Shown here: positions 26,540 through 34,835 of the stretch, piece by piece
Numbering within the stretch: the stretch's first letter is position 1
Layout of the letters: every line of letters starts with the position of its first letter
Notes under the pieces: generated by a model
The model's input: only the letters and a program-made list of their open reading frames with translations
What the model was told of the DNA's origin: nothing
Databases searched by the model: none
IMG/VR virus record: IMGVR_UViG_3300025137_000017
Coordinates: 62,001 to 126,000 of that record
Strand: one strand, 5' to 3'
DNA length: 64,000 bases
DNA from: a virus
Position numbers and translations under genes: made by a program

Positions 26540-27808
26540 GTGACTAACATAGCAGATGAAATATTTAATATACTAAAAGGATCAAACTATAAGGTGAGAC
26601 TTTTTACATCTGAAGGGATTAAAACACTTAATCCAGAAGAAGCCACACGTTTTTATGCTTACGATCAAGACTTAATGATCACCCTCAGACAGGATGAAGC
26701 AAAAAACGAAATAGTTGTTCAAGCTGGAGCCGGATACGATATTCCAGGCAACAAGAAATTATTAGATAGTGTCAAATCAGTGGCACACAAAAATCTAGGA
26801 GAGTATACTGTGAGAAAATTCGATAAAGAAATTGCACCAAAAGACTTTGCACACCAGAGTGTTAAAGAAGGATTTAGCAAACCATTTGGTAGCGTAAAAA
26901 CAAGTTATATCCAAAGCCCTAATGCAAAATTAGTTATTAAGCATAAGCAAGGAATTGATGAAGAAAGACGTGGCGCCCGTAGTAGAAACATTCAAGCACT
27001 CTTTATTGAGAACTCACAAGGTGAAAGATTTTCGTTCCCCCATAGATATATGGCAGGAGCAAAAGCGATGGCGATGCACGTCAATGAAGGCGGTACTCCG
27101 TATGACGACAAAGGGGCAGCAATCCTCAGTCTATGTGAAGAGATCGCAGAACTTAACAAATTTGTAAGGCACGTTAAGTCAAATAATCTAGTTAACGAAG
27201 ATAACAGTGATATTGTAGAAACAATTAGTAATAAATTGGGTGAGTACAAAAACACAGTTAAAAGTTTGTCAACCCTCAGAGGTTATAACAACTTTCAAGT
27301 TCAAGAGAATAAAGAAGAAATTAATGAGGTTGACGTTACAGAAAAATTCCTCTACAATACGTTCAAAACTGAAGAGCTAAATTCAATACTCTCAAAAGTT
27401 GGACGTATTGTAGCAGAAAACACAAGAAAAGAAAATGAAACAAAGGCAGCTATTAAACGTGTTGTAGACATTATTAATAGCGGAGCAGATTTAAAGATCA
27501 CCTATAGTGAAGATGATCCAGAGCATCCAGATAATGAAGATCCTAAAAAGTATGCAGGACAATCTGGAGAGATGGCAAAAATGGCTTCACTACTATCATT
27601 CTTAGGACAGCGATCCAAGAACGATGATTTGTGGAACGCCATTACTGATCTAACAGGTGATGGACAACATATAAATAGTTTTAGCAGTAGAATAATTCAA
27701 AAGATTACTAATTATATTGCTGCCAAAGCACAGGCAACTCCAGCAGTTGAAAGTATTATTGGATTAGACGAAGAAGCAATTCTTGAACTAAGAAAGAAAA
27801 TATCTTAA
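26540..27808 (+). CDS. probable virion protein
   Basis: 422 residues, GTG start supported by an AGGAG ten bases upstream and by the late promoter. N-terminal 100 residues look like a folded alpha/beta domain (YKVRLFTSEGIKTLNP..., ITLRQDE). The rest is helical and charged, with FSFPHRYMAGAKAMAMHVNEGG (read in parts) as the most distinctive segment. No domain recognised. Late control and place after gp17 suggest a structural or head-associated role. Confidence 0.65.
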   Translation: MTNIADEIFNILKGSNYKVRLFTSEGIKTLNPEEATRFYAYDQDLMITLRQDEAKNEIVVQAGAGYDIPGNKKLLDSVKSVAHKNLGEYTVRKFDKEIAPKDFAHQSVKEGFSKPFGSVKTSYIQSPNAKLVIKHKQGIDEERRGARSRNIQALFIENSQGERFSFPHRYMAGAKAMAMHVNEGGTPYDDKGAAILSLCEEIAELNKFVRHVKSNNLVNEDNSDIVETISNKLGEYKNTVKSLSTLRGYNNFQVQENKEEINEVDVTEKFLYNTFKTEELNSILSKVGRIVAENTRKENETKAAIKRVVDIINSGADLKITYSEDDPEHPDNEDPKKYAGQSGEMAKMASLLSFLGQRSKNDDLWNAITDLTGDGQHINSFSSRIIQKITNYIAAKAQATPAVESIIGLDEEAILELRKKIS

Positions 27809-27821
27809 AATAGTTCAAAAA

Positions 27822-27855
27822 AGTACTTGACAGTAAGTACTATAAACGCTATACT
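27822..27855 (+). promoter_or_regulatory. sigma70-type early promoter of gp32 with palindrome
   Basis: TTGACA (27827-27832), 17-base spacer, TATACT (27850-27855). The -35 lies inside an inverted repeat, AGTACTT (27822-27828) and AAGTACT (27835-27841). Transcription would start about 90 bases before the gp32 ATG. Confidence 0.8.
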
Positions 27856-27951
27856 GTAAAGGCTAATAAAGGCAAACGTAGTTAAGAGCTACATTAACAA
27901 AGTGATACACAATAGTATCGCTACTAACAAAGGCTAATATAGGAGAATATC
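27856..27951 (+). promoter_or_regulatory. structured gp32 mRNA leader
   Basis: About 90 bases of leader. A hairpin with eight pairs, AGTGATAC / GTATCGCT (27901-27922, loop ACAATA), and a smaller one, GTAG/CTAC (27878-27892), precede the AGGAG. The element AAAGGCTAATA occurs at both ends of the leader. In T4 the gp32 leader holds a pseudoknot and unstructured repeats through which gp32 represses its own translation; a similar role is inferred here. Confidence 0.5.
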
Positions 27952-28989
27952 ATGGCATCTTTGGCAGAAATTCGTGCGAAATTACTTGCACAAGAAACAA
28001 AATCCTCAGGAACACGTTCCTCAGGTGGTGGCGATAACGCCATTTTCGCTCACTGGAATATTCCAGAAGGCACTTCCGCAACATTGCGTTTCCTCCCAGA
28101 CTTAGACGAAACTAATACGTTCTTTTGGAAAGAACGTCAAATGATTCGTATGGAATTCCCTGGTGTAGTAGGTGGTGATGAACACAAACCTGTTACAGTA
28201 CAAGTTCCTTGTGTTGAAATGTGGGGAGATAGTTGCCCAGTACATGCAGAAATACGTCCTTGGTTTAAGGATGGTACAATGGAAGACATGGCTAGGAAGT
28301 ATTGGAAGAAGAGAAGTTATATCTTCCAAGGCTTTGTAACACAGAGCGAACTACAGGAAGATACGGTTCCTGAAAATCCAATCCGTAGATTCGTTATAAG
28401 CCCACAAATCTTTAAGATTATAAGTCAGGCTTTGATGGATCCAGACTTCCCAGAAATTCCAACTGATTATGAGGCAGGCACAGACTTTAGAGTACAGAAG
28501 TCTACTAAAGGCCAGTATGCTGATTACTCAACATCTAATTGGGCTCGTAGAGAGCGTTCATTAGATCAAGTGGAACGTGATGCAATTGCAAATAATGGGT
28601 TGTTTAATCTCAATGACTTCCTTCCTAAGAAGCCAAGTCCAGAAGAGGTTGGTATTATATTTGAGATGTTTGAAGCAAGTGTAGATGGTCAGTTATATGA
28701 TCCTGCTAGATTTGCCGATTATTATCGTCCATATGGTGTAGAGGCGCCAGGCAATCGTAATGCAAATACTTCCTCAACTCCGGCACCTGCAATAGCACCG
28801 GCTCCAGTAGTACCTCCAGTGGCACCGGCTCCAGTAGCACCTGTTCAAGAAGCAGTAATGCAACCAGCGCCTGTGGCAACACCTGAAGAGATGGGTGCAA
28901 CTGTAACGACAGCACCTGCAAAGACTGACGATGCATCAACTAGTGCGGCGGACATCTTAGCAATGATTCGTCAACGTAAAGAAAATTAG
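27952..28989 (+). CDS. gp32: single-stranded DNA-binding protein gp32
   Basis: 345 residues. Basic N-terminal arm for cooperative binding (MASLAEIRAKLLAQE), OB-type core with FAHWNIPEG-TSATLRFLPD, FFWKERQMIRMEFPG, and a zinc site probably formed by His78, Cys87, Cys95 and His98. T4 uses one His and three Cys, so the last ligand may differ. The C terminus is Pro/Ala/Val-rich and ends with a helical charged tail that would bind partner proteins. Coats ssDNA in replication and recombination. UvsX follows 11 bases after the stop. Confidence 0.93.
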   Translation: MASLAEIRAKLLAQETKSSGTRSSGGGDNAIFAHWNIPEGTSATLRFLPDLDETNTFFWKERQMIRMEFPGVVGGDEHKPVTVQVPCVEMWGDSCPVHAEIRPWFKDGTMEDMARKYWKKRSYIFQGFVTQSELQEDTVPENPIRRFVISPQIFKIISQALMDPDFPEIPTDYEAGTDFRVQKSTKGQYADYSTSNWARRERSLDQVERDAIANNGLFNLNDFLPKKPSPEEVGIIFEMFEASVDGQLYDPARFADYYRPYGVEAPGNRNANTSSTPAPAIAPAPVVPPVAPAPVAPVQEAVMQPAPVATPEEMGATVTTAPAKTDDASTSAADILAMIRQRKEN

Positions 28990-29000
28990 GAGCAGTAAAA

Positions 29001-30110
29001 ATGGCTAGACCTTTTGACGTAAGTAAATTCCGCAAAAGTATCACCAAGGCAGTTCCAGGTTTGAGTGTTGGGTTTAACGATCCCGACACTTGGATCTCTA
29101 CAGGAAATTTTACCCTTAATAAATTAATTAGTGGAGACTTTGAAAAAGGTATTCCACTAGGTAAAGTTACTGTACTGGCTGGTGAATCAGGAGCAGGAAA
29201 AAGCTACATAGCCGCAGGCAATATTGTTAAAGCGGCACAAGAACAAGGCATATTTGTTATCTTAATTGATAGTGAGAATGCACTCGACGAAGCATGGTTA
29301 CATGCATTAGACGTCGACACAGGAGAAGATAAACTTCTCAAACTAAACATGAGTATGATTGATGATGTTGCTAAGACAGTATCAGACTTTATGAAGGACT
29401 ATAAGCTGGAATATGCAGATAAAGAAAGCGAAGAACGTCCTAAAGTATTGTTTGTAGTGGATTCCCTTGGTATGCTATTGACACCTACAGATGTTGATCA
29501 GTTCCAAAAGGGTGATATGAAAGGTGATATGGGTAGAAAACCTAAAGCACTAACATCATTAGTTCGTAACACAGTTAATATGTTTGGCGAATATAACGTT
29601 GGGCTATTAGCAACTAACCACACTTATGCATCACAGGACATGTTTGATCCAGATGATAAGATTAGTGGTGGACAAGGCTTTATCTATGCAAGTAGTATCG
29701 TTATTGCAATGCGAAAACTTAAATTAAAAGTAGACGCAGATGGTAATAAGACTACTACAGTAAATGGTATTAGAGCTGCATGTAAGGTAATGAAGACTCG
29801 TTATGCTAAACCTTTTGAAAGTGTACAAGTTGAAATACCTTATGAAACTGGTATGAGCCCATATAGTGGACTAACTGAATTCTTTGAAGCAAAAGATATT
29901 CTAAAGAAAAGTGGTAATAGTCTAGAATATATTAGTCCAGTTACTGGTGAAGTAGTTAAAATGTTCCGTAAACCTTGGAATGCAAACAAAGATGGTGCAT
30001 TAGATAAGGTTATGATGGAGTTTGGTTCATTACCAGAAGAAGTGCAGGATGCAAATCCTGATGAGGTTCCTGATATAATGGTTGAAGAGGTAGAAGTAGA
30101 TGAATCTTAA
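29001..30110 (+). CDS. uvsX: RecA-like recombinase UvsX
   Basis: 369 residues. Walker A GESGAGKS at residues 61-68, Walker B LFVVDSLGMLL, and a conserved ATNHTYASQDMFDP-x-KISGG loop that contacts DNA. It forms filaments on ssDNA for strand invasion and for recombination-primed replication with gp32, UvsY and UvsW, all close by. AGGAG site; its last 11 bases overlap the next gene. Confidence 0.95.
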   Translation: MARPFDVSKFRKSITKAVPGLSVGFNDPDTWISTGNFTLNKLISGDFEKGIPLGKVTVLAGESGAGKSYIAAGNIVKAAQEQGIFVILIDSENALDEAWLHALDVDTGEDKLLKLNMSMIDDVAKTVSDFMKDYKLEYADKESEERPKVLFVVDSLGMLLTPTDVDQFQKGDMKGDMGRKPKALTSLVRNTVNMFGEYNVGLLATNHTYASQDMFDPDDKISGGQGFIYASSIVIAMRKLKLKVDADGNKTTTVNGIRAACKVMKTRYAKPFESVQVEIPYETGMSPYSGLTEFFEAKDILKKSGNSLEYISPVTGEVVKMFRKPWNANKDGALDKVMMEFGSLPEEVQDANPDEVPDIMVEEVEVDES

Positions 30111-30369
30111 TGACAGTGACCTAGAGTTTATTTTACAACTATATGACGTAGGATATTCGTTTATGGCTGATAAGGCTAAAATGGATTATGCAGAAACCTT
30201 TGTATATAAACTTGTAGATTATGGATTCGACGTAAAGTCTAATGCAGTTGAAATAGGAGAACATGATGAATACTTGGATAAAGCAGTTGATACTGTTTTG
30301 GAAGAGGATGAAAGTGAACCTGAAGACGAATGGCTGGATGAAGAATTCGATACAGAATGGGATGAATAA
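30100..30369 (+). CDS. small acidic hypothetical protein
   Basis: 89 residues, starting within the end of uvsX. The N-terminal 60 residues look helical (DLEFILQLYDVGYSFMADKAKM); the last 30 are almost all Asp/Glu with tryptophans, like a DNA-mimic or protein-docking tail. Its place between uvsX and uvsY suggests recombination-linked regulation, but no homology is recognised. Confidence 0.6.
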   Translation: MNLNDSDLEFILQLYDVGYSFMADKAKMDYAETFVYKLVDYGFDVKSNAVEIGEHDEYLDKAVDTVLEEDESEPEDEWLDEEFDTEWDE

Positions 30370-30374
30370 ATCTC

Positions 30375-30833
30375 ATGAGTAAATGGTATAGACGAGTAAC
30401 GTCAAATATGAGTGATATCGTGGAAGCGATATCACATTTTGAGAAAGAAATAGATGAAGCGAAGTATGAATGTGGAATGAAAGGTAACCTCGAAAAACAG
30501 AGCCGTGACATGCCTGGTATCGTTGAGCACCGTTTTAACCAACTTCAAGAAGTAGAAGCTATACTCGAATACCTCAATACTGAAATGCGAAAAACTCGCA
30601 GTAAAATTTTCCGTAAGTTTCTAGAGTCTTATAATAGGGCACTCAGTTCTAGAGACGCAGAAAAATTCGTTGATGGAGAAGAGGACGTAATATCGCTTCA
30701 ATACCTCATCAACGATTTCAGTCTAGTTCGCAATAGGTTTATCGGTGTTATTAAAGCTCTGGAGGCAAAACAGTTCCAGATTAATAATATCGTTAAACTT
30801 AGGGCGGCGGGACTAGAGGATATTTCTTTATAA
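30375..30833 (+). CDS. uvsY: recombination mediator UvsY-like
   Basis: 152 residues, all-helical. The C-terminal part (SLQYLINDFSLVRNRFIGVIKALEAKQFQINNIVKLRAAG, read in parts) lines up with the end of T4 UvsY (LDFCSGALDAIKSRGFAIKHIQDMRAFEAG, read in parts). UvsY hexamers load UvsX on gp32-covered ssDNA. Length is close to T4 UvsY (137), and it lies just after uvsX. Supported by position and by the C-terminal resemblance. Confidence 0.75.
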   Translation: MSKWYRRVTSNMSDIVEAISHFEKEIDEAKYECGMKGNLEKQSRDMPGIVEHRFNQLQEVEAILEYLNTEMRKTRSKIFRKFLESYNRALSSRDAEKFVDGEEDVISLQYLINDFSLVRNRFIGVIKALEAKQFQINNIVKLRAAGLEDISL

Positions 30834-30841
30834 AAAAACAC

Positions 30842-30869
30842 TTGACACACTGGCTAATTGTGCTATTAT
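30842..30869 (+). promoter_or_regulatory. sigma70-type early promoter
   Basis: TTGACA (30842-30847), 16-base spacer, TATTAT (30864-30869), starting 9 bases after the uvsY stop and ahead of the ATG at 30907. Confidence 0.75.
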
Positions 30870-30906
30870 AGTAATATAGGACAAACAAGCTAATAGGACA
30901 GTGAAA

Positions 30907-31617
30907 ATGGCTAAAAAATCTAAAATTATCAGCGGATACAATCCACAAGAAGTACTTGCTCTAGGAGTACAAACCTACAATGCACAGGGCTTCGTTCGTA
31001 GTGGCGATGGGTATATTAAAGTAGACCCAAATACAGGTGAGAAATCAACCGAAGTCAAGGATAACAAATCGCTTATTCTTGATCTAATCGCTGATAACAC
31101 CCGCCCTTCCCCAGAAGATATGCAAGAAGCACAAGTTATCATGGACAAGTTCAGTGGTAAATTTATGTTGAAAAAACTACAAGGTAGTTTAACTCGCTTT
31201 GAAACCAGTGTAAGTGAGGCGTTCACTAATGATCTTACTAACTTTACTGTTGCAGTTATTGCCAGTATTCCTCATATGAATGTTATTGACAAAGTAAGAC
31301 AAACTATTACAGATAAAATTGAAGAGTTACGTTTTAAAAGTGATTACTTTGGTGATGTCCGTACACGTTATGATCTTTCAGTAGAGATTATTGATGTAAA
31401 GTTTATTCAAACATCAGGTGTATACATGATCACTAGTGTATATAATGACACAGATATTATTAAGTTTTGGTGGAGAGATCAGCCAGATATCAGTGATATT
31501 ATTAACGGTAAAACTGTTACTATTCGTGGAACAGTTCTCAAACATGAGAATAGTAAGTATTCCAAAGCAAAAGAAACAATGTTAAATCGTGTTAAAATTA
31601 TGGGAGAGCTAAAATAA
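30907..31617 (+). CDS. conserved hypothetical protein, possible OB-fold
   Basis: 236 residues from the ATG at 30907, chosen over an in-frame GTG at 30901 because of the AGGACA spacing. No catalytic motif. The C-terminal 50 residues (GKTVTIRGTVLKHENSKYSKAKETMLNRVKI, read in parts) look like an OB-type strand pair seen in some phage DNA-binding proteins. Under early control within the replication block. The stop overlaps the next gene by one base. A DNA-metabolism role is plausible but unproven. Confidence 0.65.
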   Translation: MAKKSKIISGYNPQEVLALGVQTYNAQGFVRSGDGYIKVDPNTGEKSTEVKDNKSLILDLIADNTRPSPEDMQEAQVIMDKFSGKFMLKKLQGSLTRFETSVSEAFTNDLTNFTVAVIASIPHMNVIDKVRQTITDKIEELRFKSDYFGDVRTRYDLSVEIIDVKFIQTSGVYMITSVYNDTDIIKFWWRDQPDISDIINGKTVTIRGTVLKHENSKYSKAKETMLNRVKIMGELK

Positions 31618-31814
31618 TGAAATGGGACGAACCAGAGGTTATGACTGTAACATGTACAGATAACGATAAGACTGCTGAAGTTACTATTATCCGTAAATCA
31701 CACGATATCATTCGTGCAGAACTACAAGGCATACCATTAAACTTTAAGAAATATAAGCCAGGCGTATATATTGCTAATATGAGTGGTATGGAATTTGTCC
31801 TTAAAACAAAATAA
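31617..31814 (+). CDS. small hypothetical protein
   Basis: 65 residues, beta-rich with regular alternating charges (EVMTVTCTDNDKTAEVTIIRK, in parts), no membrane helix. Begins on the last base of the previous stop (TAATG), so it is translationally coupled to the possible OB-fold protein. No family recognised. Confidence 0.6.
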   Translation: MKWDEPEVMTVTCTDNDKTAEVTIIRKSHDIIRAELQGIPLNFKKYKPGVYIANMSGMEFVLKTK

Positions 31815-31851
31815 ATTTCAAAAGATTTATAAGCATTTGATATTGCTGAAT

Positions 31852-31899
31852 AAAAGAGTCAACTCTTTTCTTGACAGTAAGGCATATCGGTGTTATAAT
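31852..31899 (+). promoter_or_regulatory. early promoter next to an inverted repeat
   Basis: TTGACA (31871-31876), 17-base spacer, TATAAT (31894-31899). Directly upstream lies the inverted repeat AAAAGAG/CTCTTTT (31852-31869, loop TCAA), which could end the previous transcript or serve as an operator. Confidence 0.78.
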
Positions 31900-31939
31900 C
31901 TTTATATAATTAGATATTAAACACAAACAGGAGTTTGAA

Positions 31940-32800
31940 TTGAGAACAATGGCACTTAAGACTAACCGCAAGTCTAAAAAAGCGGACTCTATTATTAGTG
32001 TAGTTAACGATGCAGTTGATAATCCTAACGAAACAGATGACCAGATTATTGAAAGACTTCGTACAAGATTTGAGATACTTGATGATATGACACAGGCCTC
32101 AATAGATGGTGTTGTTAGAGGTATGGTAGTAACAGGCCCTCCAGGCGTAGGTAAATCATTTGGTGTAGAAGCACAATTAGAAAAGAACAGTTTGTTCGAT
32201 AAGATTGCAGGCAACAAGTTACGTTTTGAAGTTGTTAAAGGCGCCAGTAGTGCAATTGGCTTGTATAAGACACTATACCAAAATGCAGACAAGAACAATG
32301 TACTAGTATTAGATGATTGTGATACAGTATTGTATGACGAGACAAGTCTTAACCTACTTAAGGCGGCACTAGATTCCAGTAAGAAACGTAAACTTAATTG
32401 GAATACAGATAGTTCATTGTTAAGACGTGAAGGTATTCCAGACTGTTTTGAATTTAAGGGTTCAGTTATTTTTATTACTAACCTAAAGTTTGATAAGGTA
32501 CGTGGTAAAATTAAAGACCACTTGGATGCTATTATGTCACGTTGTCACTACTTAGACTTAACTATGGATACAACTCGTGAAAAGGTTCTACGTTGTAAGC
32601 AGATTGTTAAAGATGGTATGCTTAATGAATACGAATTTGACAAGGCAACTGAGGATCAAGTTGTAAACTTTATGATTGACCAGAAGGATAAAATGAGAGA
32701 GATCTCACTCCGTATGGTAACCAAGATTGCAGACCTTCGTAAAGCAATGCCAGAGAAATGGCAAGCAGTAGCTGAAGTTACTTGTATGCGAAGGATGTGA
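31940..32800 (+). CDS. AAA-type ATPase
   Basis: 286 residues from a TTG start. The AGGAG at 31929-31933 is 6 bases from this TTG but 15 from the next ATG (31949), so TTG is favoured. Walker A GPPGVGKS at residues 66-73, Walker B VLVLDDCD near 121-128, then FKGSVIFITNL as sensor 1 and a late arginine-rich helix. It has its own early promoter and strong terminator. Clamp loader gp44 was considered, but the layout fits a stand-alone remodelling ATPase of cyanophage type better. Target unknown. Confidence 0.8.
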   Translation: MRTMALKTNRKSKKADSIISVVNDAVDNPNETDDQIIERLRTRFEILDDMTQASIDGVVRGMVVTGPPGVGKSFGVEAQLEKNSLFDKIAGNKLRFEVVKGASSAIGLYKTLYQNADKNNVLVLDDCDTVLYDETSLNLLKAALDSSKKRKLNWNTDSSLLRREGIPDCFEFKGSVIFITNLKFDKVRGKIKDHLDAIMSRCHYLDLTMDTTREKVLRCKQIVKDGMLNEYEFDKATEDQVVNFMIDQKDKMREISLRMVTKIADLRKAMPEKWQAVAEVTCMRRM

Positions 32801-32816
32801 TAAACCCCCCAACTAT

Positions 32817-32847
32817 GAGCCTGGCATTCATTTGCCAGGCTCTTTTT
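32817..32847 (+). terminator. rho-independent terminator
   Basis: Perfect 10-bp stem GAGCCTGGCA / TGCCAGGCTC with loop TTCATT, then TTTTT. Ends the AAA ATPase transcript just before the UvsW promoter. Confidence 0.95.
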
Positions 32848-32852
32848 ATATC

Positions 32853-32880
32853 TTGACAAACAAACTAGATCGTGTATAAT
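32853..32880 (+). promoter_or_regulatory. sigma70-type early promoter, leaderless type
   Basis: TTGACA (32853-32858), 16-base spacer, TATAAT (32875-32880). The UvsW ATG follows at 32887, six bases after the -10, leaving no room for a ribosome site. Confidence 0.8.
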
Positions 32881-32886
32881 AGTATT

Positions 32887-34338
32887 ATGAGTTGTAAAAT
32901 AATCCTAAAAGATGAGGTAAATTGTAAGATCGAAGGCTTAGATCTCGATACTCGAAAGAAGATTGAGAAGAAGCTGAAGTTCTTTATGCCCTATGCATAC
33001 CATGTACCAGCATATAAGTTGGGCAGATGGGATGGTTGTATTAGTTTCTTTACTATTGGTGGAGTAACATACAGTAATCTGTTGGATGATATACTTCCAA
33101 TTATCATTGCAGATGGTTATGAAGTAAATGTAGAAGATCACAGATCACAAATAAAGTTAGAGTTTGATATTGTTGATGAGACTACATTCCAACATAAGAG
33201 CTGGCCTGAAGGTCATGTCATGGAAGGGCAACCAGTAACACTTCGTGATTATCAGATTGAGATTGTAAACAAGTTCTTAGAAACTCCACAATGTCTACAG
33301 GAGATTGCCACAGGAGCAGGTAAAACACTTATCACAGCCGCTCTTAGTTCAAAGGTAGAAGAGTATGGGCGTTCAATTGTTATTGTGCCTAACAAAGACC
33401 TAGTAACACAGACGTATGCAGACTATAAAAACTTAGGTTTAGATGTTGGAGTATACTATGGTGATAAGAAAGAATATGGTAAAACACATACTATCTGTAC
33501 ATGGCAGAGTTTAAATAGTATTAAGAAGCAATTTCGTGATGCAAAGACAGACTTTAGTCTACAGGACTTTAGTGAAGATGTAACATGTGTTATAGTAGAT
33601 GAGGTTCATCAGGCTAAAGCAGAAGTACTTAAAGAGCTACTAACAAAAGATTTTGCACATATTCCTATGAGATGGGGATTAACTGGTACTATTCCAAAAG
33701 CAGATCATGAAAAGATTGCACTAAAAGCCTGTCTAGGTGAGGTAGTTAATAAACTTGCTACTGAAACACTACAAGAAGCTGGCGTACTTAGTAACTGTCA
33801 TGTGAACGTAATGCAGTTAGAAGAAACTGTTGAATACAATAACTATCAAAGCGAACTAACATATTTAACCAGCGATAAAAAACGTATGGAATATATAAGT
33901 AAGTTGCTGGAATCTATAGGAGAGAGTGGTAACACACTTATATTAGTTGATAGAATTAAAGCAGGTAACCTAATAGTGGATAATATCCCAGGTGCTAGTT
34001 TTGTTAGTGGTAGTATGAAAAGTGCTACTCGTAAAGAACATTATGATGAAATTAATACTGAGGATAAACAAATCCTCGTAGCAACGTATGGTGTGGCGGC
34101 CGTAGGTATTAATATCCCTAGAATCTTTAACTTAGTTCTAATTGAACCGGGTAAAAGTTTTGTAAGAGTTATACAGAGTATTGGACGTGGCGTTCGTAGA
34201 GCCAACGACAAAGACTTTGTACAGATATGGGATATAACAAGCACGGCTAAGTTCTCAAAAAGACATTTGAGAGAAAGAAAGAACTTCTATAAAGAAGCCA
34301 ACTACCCATTTACAATAGAAAAAGTTAGATACAAATGA
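32887..34338 (+). CDS. uvsW: RNA/DNA helicase UvsW
   Basis: 483 residues from the ATG at 32887; the longer GTG frame from 32872 would start inside the promoter. SF2 helicase: N-terminal DNA-contact domain (YKLGRWDGCISFFTIGG), Walker A ATGAGKT near residue 142, DEVH box, LTGTIPK (motif III) and the QSIGRGVRRAN motif VI. UvsW unwinds branched DNA and R-loops and shifts replication to the recombination mode. Next gene overlaps by 4 bases. Confidence 0.93.
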   Translation: MSCKIILKDEVNCKIEGLDLDTRKKIEKKLKFFMPYAYHVPAYKLGRWDGCISFFTIGGVTYSNLLDDILPIIIADGYEVNVEDHRSQIKLEFDIVDETTFQHKSWPEGHVMEGQPVTLRDYQIEIVNKFLETPQCLQEIATGAGKTLITAALSSKVEEYGRSIVIVPNKDLVTQTYADYKNLGLDVGVYYGDKKEYGKTHTICTWQSLNSIKKQFRDAKTDFSLQDFSEDVTCVIVDEVHQAKAEVLKELLTKDFAHIPMRWGLTGTIPKADHEKIALKACLGEVVNKLATETLQEAGVLSNCHVNVMQLEETVEYNNYQSELTYLTSDKKRMEYISKLLESIGESGNTLILVDRIKAGNLIVDNIPGASFVSGSMKSATRKEHYDEINTEDKQILVATYGVAAVGINIPRIFNLVLIEPGKSFVRVIQSIGRGVRRANDKDFVQIWDITSTAKFSKRHLRERKNFYKEANYPFTIEKVRYK

Positions 34339-34835
34339 AAATATTAACAGTAGAAAATAAAATATATGATTTAGATGAGATACCGGATCAAGTAGATGAT
34401 CTACGTTATGGAATCTTAGATTACAGTGATCCAAAGAATGTGGACTATTATTTTGTCCCACTAGTATTCCTGGAAAGTTTTTATAGTCCAGCCGCAGTAG
34501 TGCAAATTGGAGACAAACAAATTAGTGTTCCATTAGATTGGAGTGTAGTTATCTGTGATCGTGAAGTTGGAGAGCCTGAAGTATTAAATCTAATGAGTCT
34601 AAACGACAGAGGATTTAGTGCTTTTGCATTTAATCCAGTCAATGGATTTAAAGCAGAATATCTTGATATTCAAATAACAAATGTATATACAGATATTAAA
34701 TGGTATGCTCCTAAACTTAAATTTGGACACCTATTATGTGTTCCAGTATCAGACGAACCCAATCCACTATGTTGTCTGTTTGTAAAAGAATCAAGTAAGA
34801 TTCCTGAAGTACTTGATATTAATGTGATGTGGTAA
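34335..34835 (+). CDS. conserved hypothetical protein downstream of uvsW
   Basis: 166 residues, beta-rich, hydrophobic core with WYAPKLKFGHLLCVPV near the end and DLDEIPDQVDDLRYGILDYS, in parts, at the start. Similar proteins sit after uvsW in cyanophage-type genomes as I recall. No signal peptide or catalytic motif. ATGA overlap with uvsW and TAATG overlap with the SufE-like gene mean all three are likely read together. Confidence 0.65.
   Translation: MKILTVENKIYDLDEIPDQVDDLRYGILDYSDPKNVDYYFVPLVFLESFYSPAAVVQIGDKQISVPLDWSVVICDREVGEPEVLNLMSLNDRGFSAFAFNPVNGFKAEYLDIQITNVYTDIKWYAPKLKFGHLLCVPVSDEPNPLCCLFVKESSKIPEVLDINVMW

Noticed and set aside
31940-32800. AAA ATPase as clamp loader large subunit gp44
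   Set aside because: Walker motifs alone fit many AAA proteins; own promoter and terminator and distance from gp62 do not support gp44. Named only as AAA-type ATPase.
32872-32886. GTG at 32872 as the UvsW start
   Set aside because: It lies upstream of and within the -10 box; the ATG at 32887 fits the promoter and the family start.
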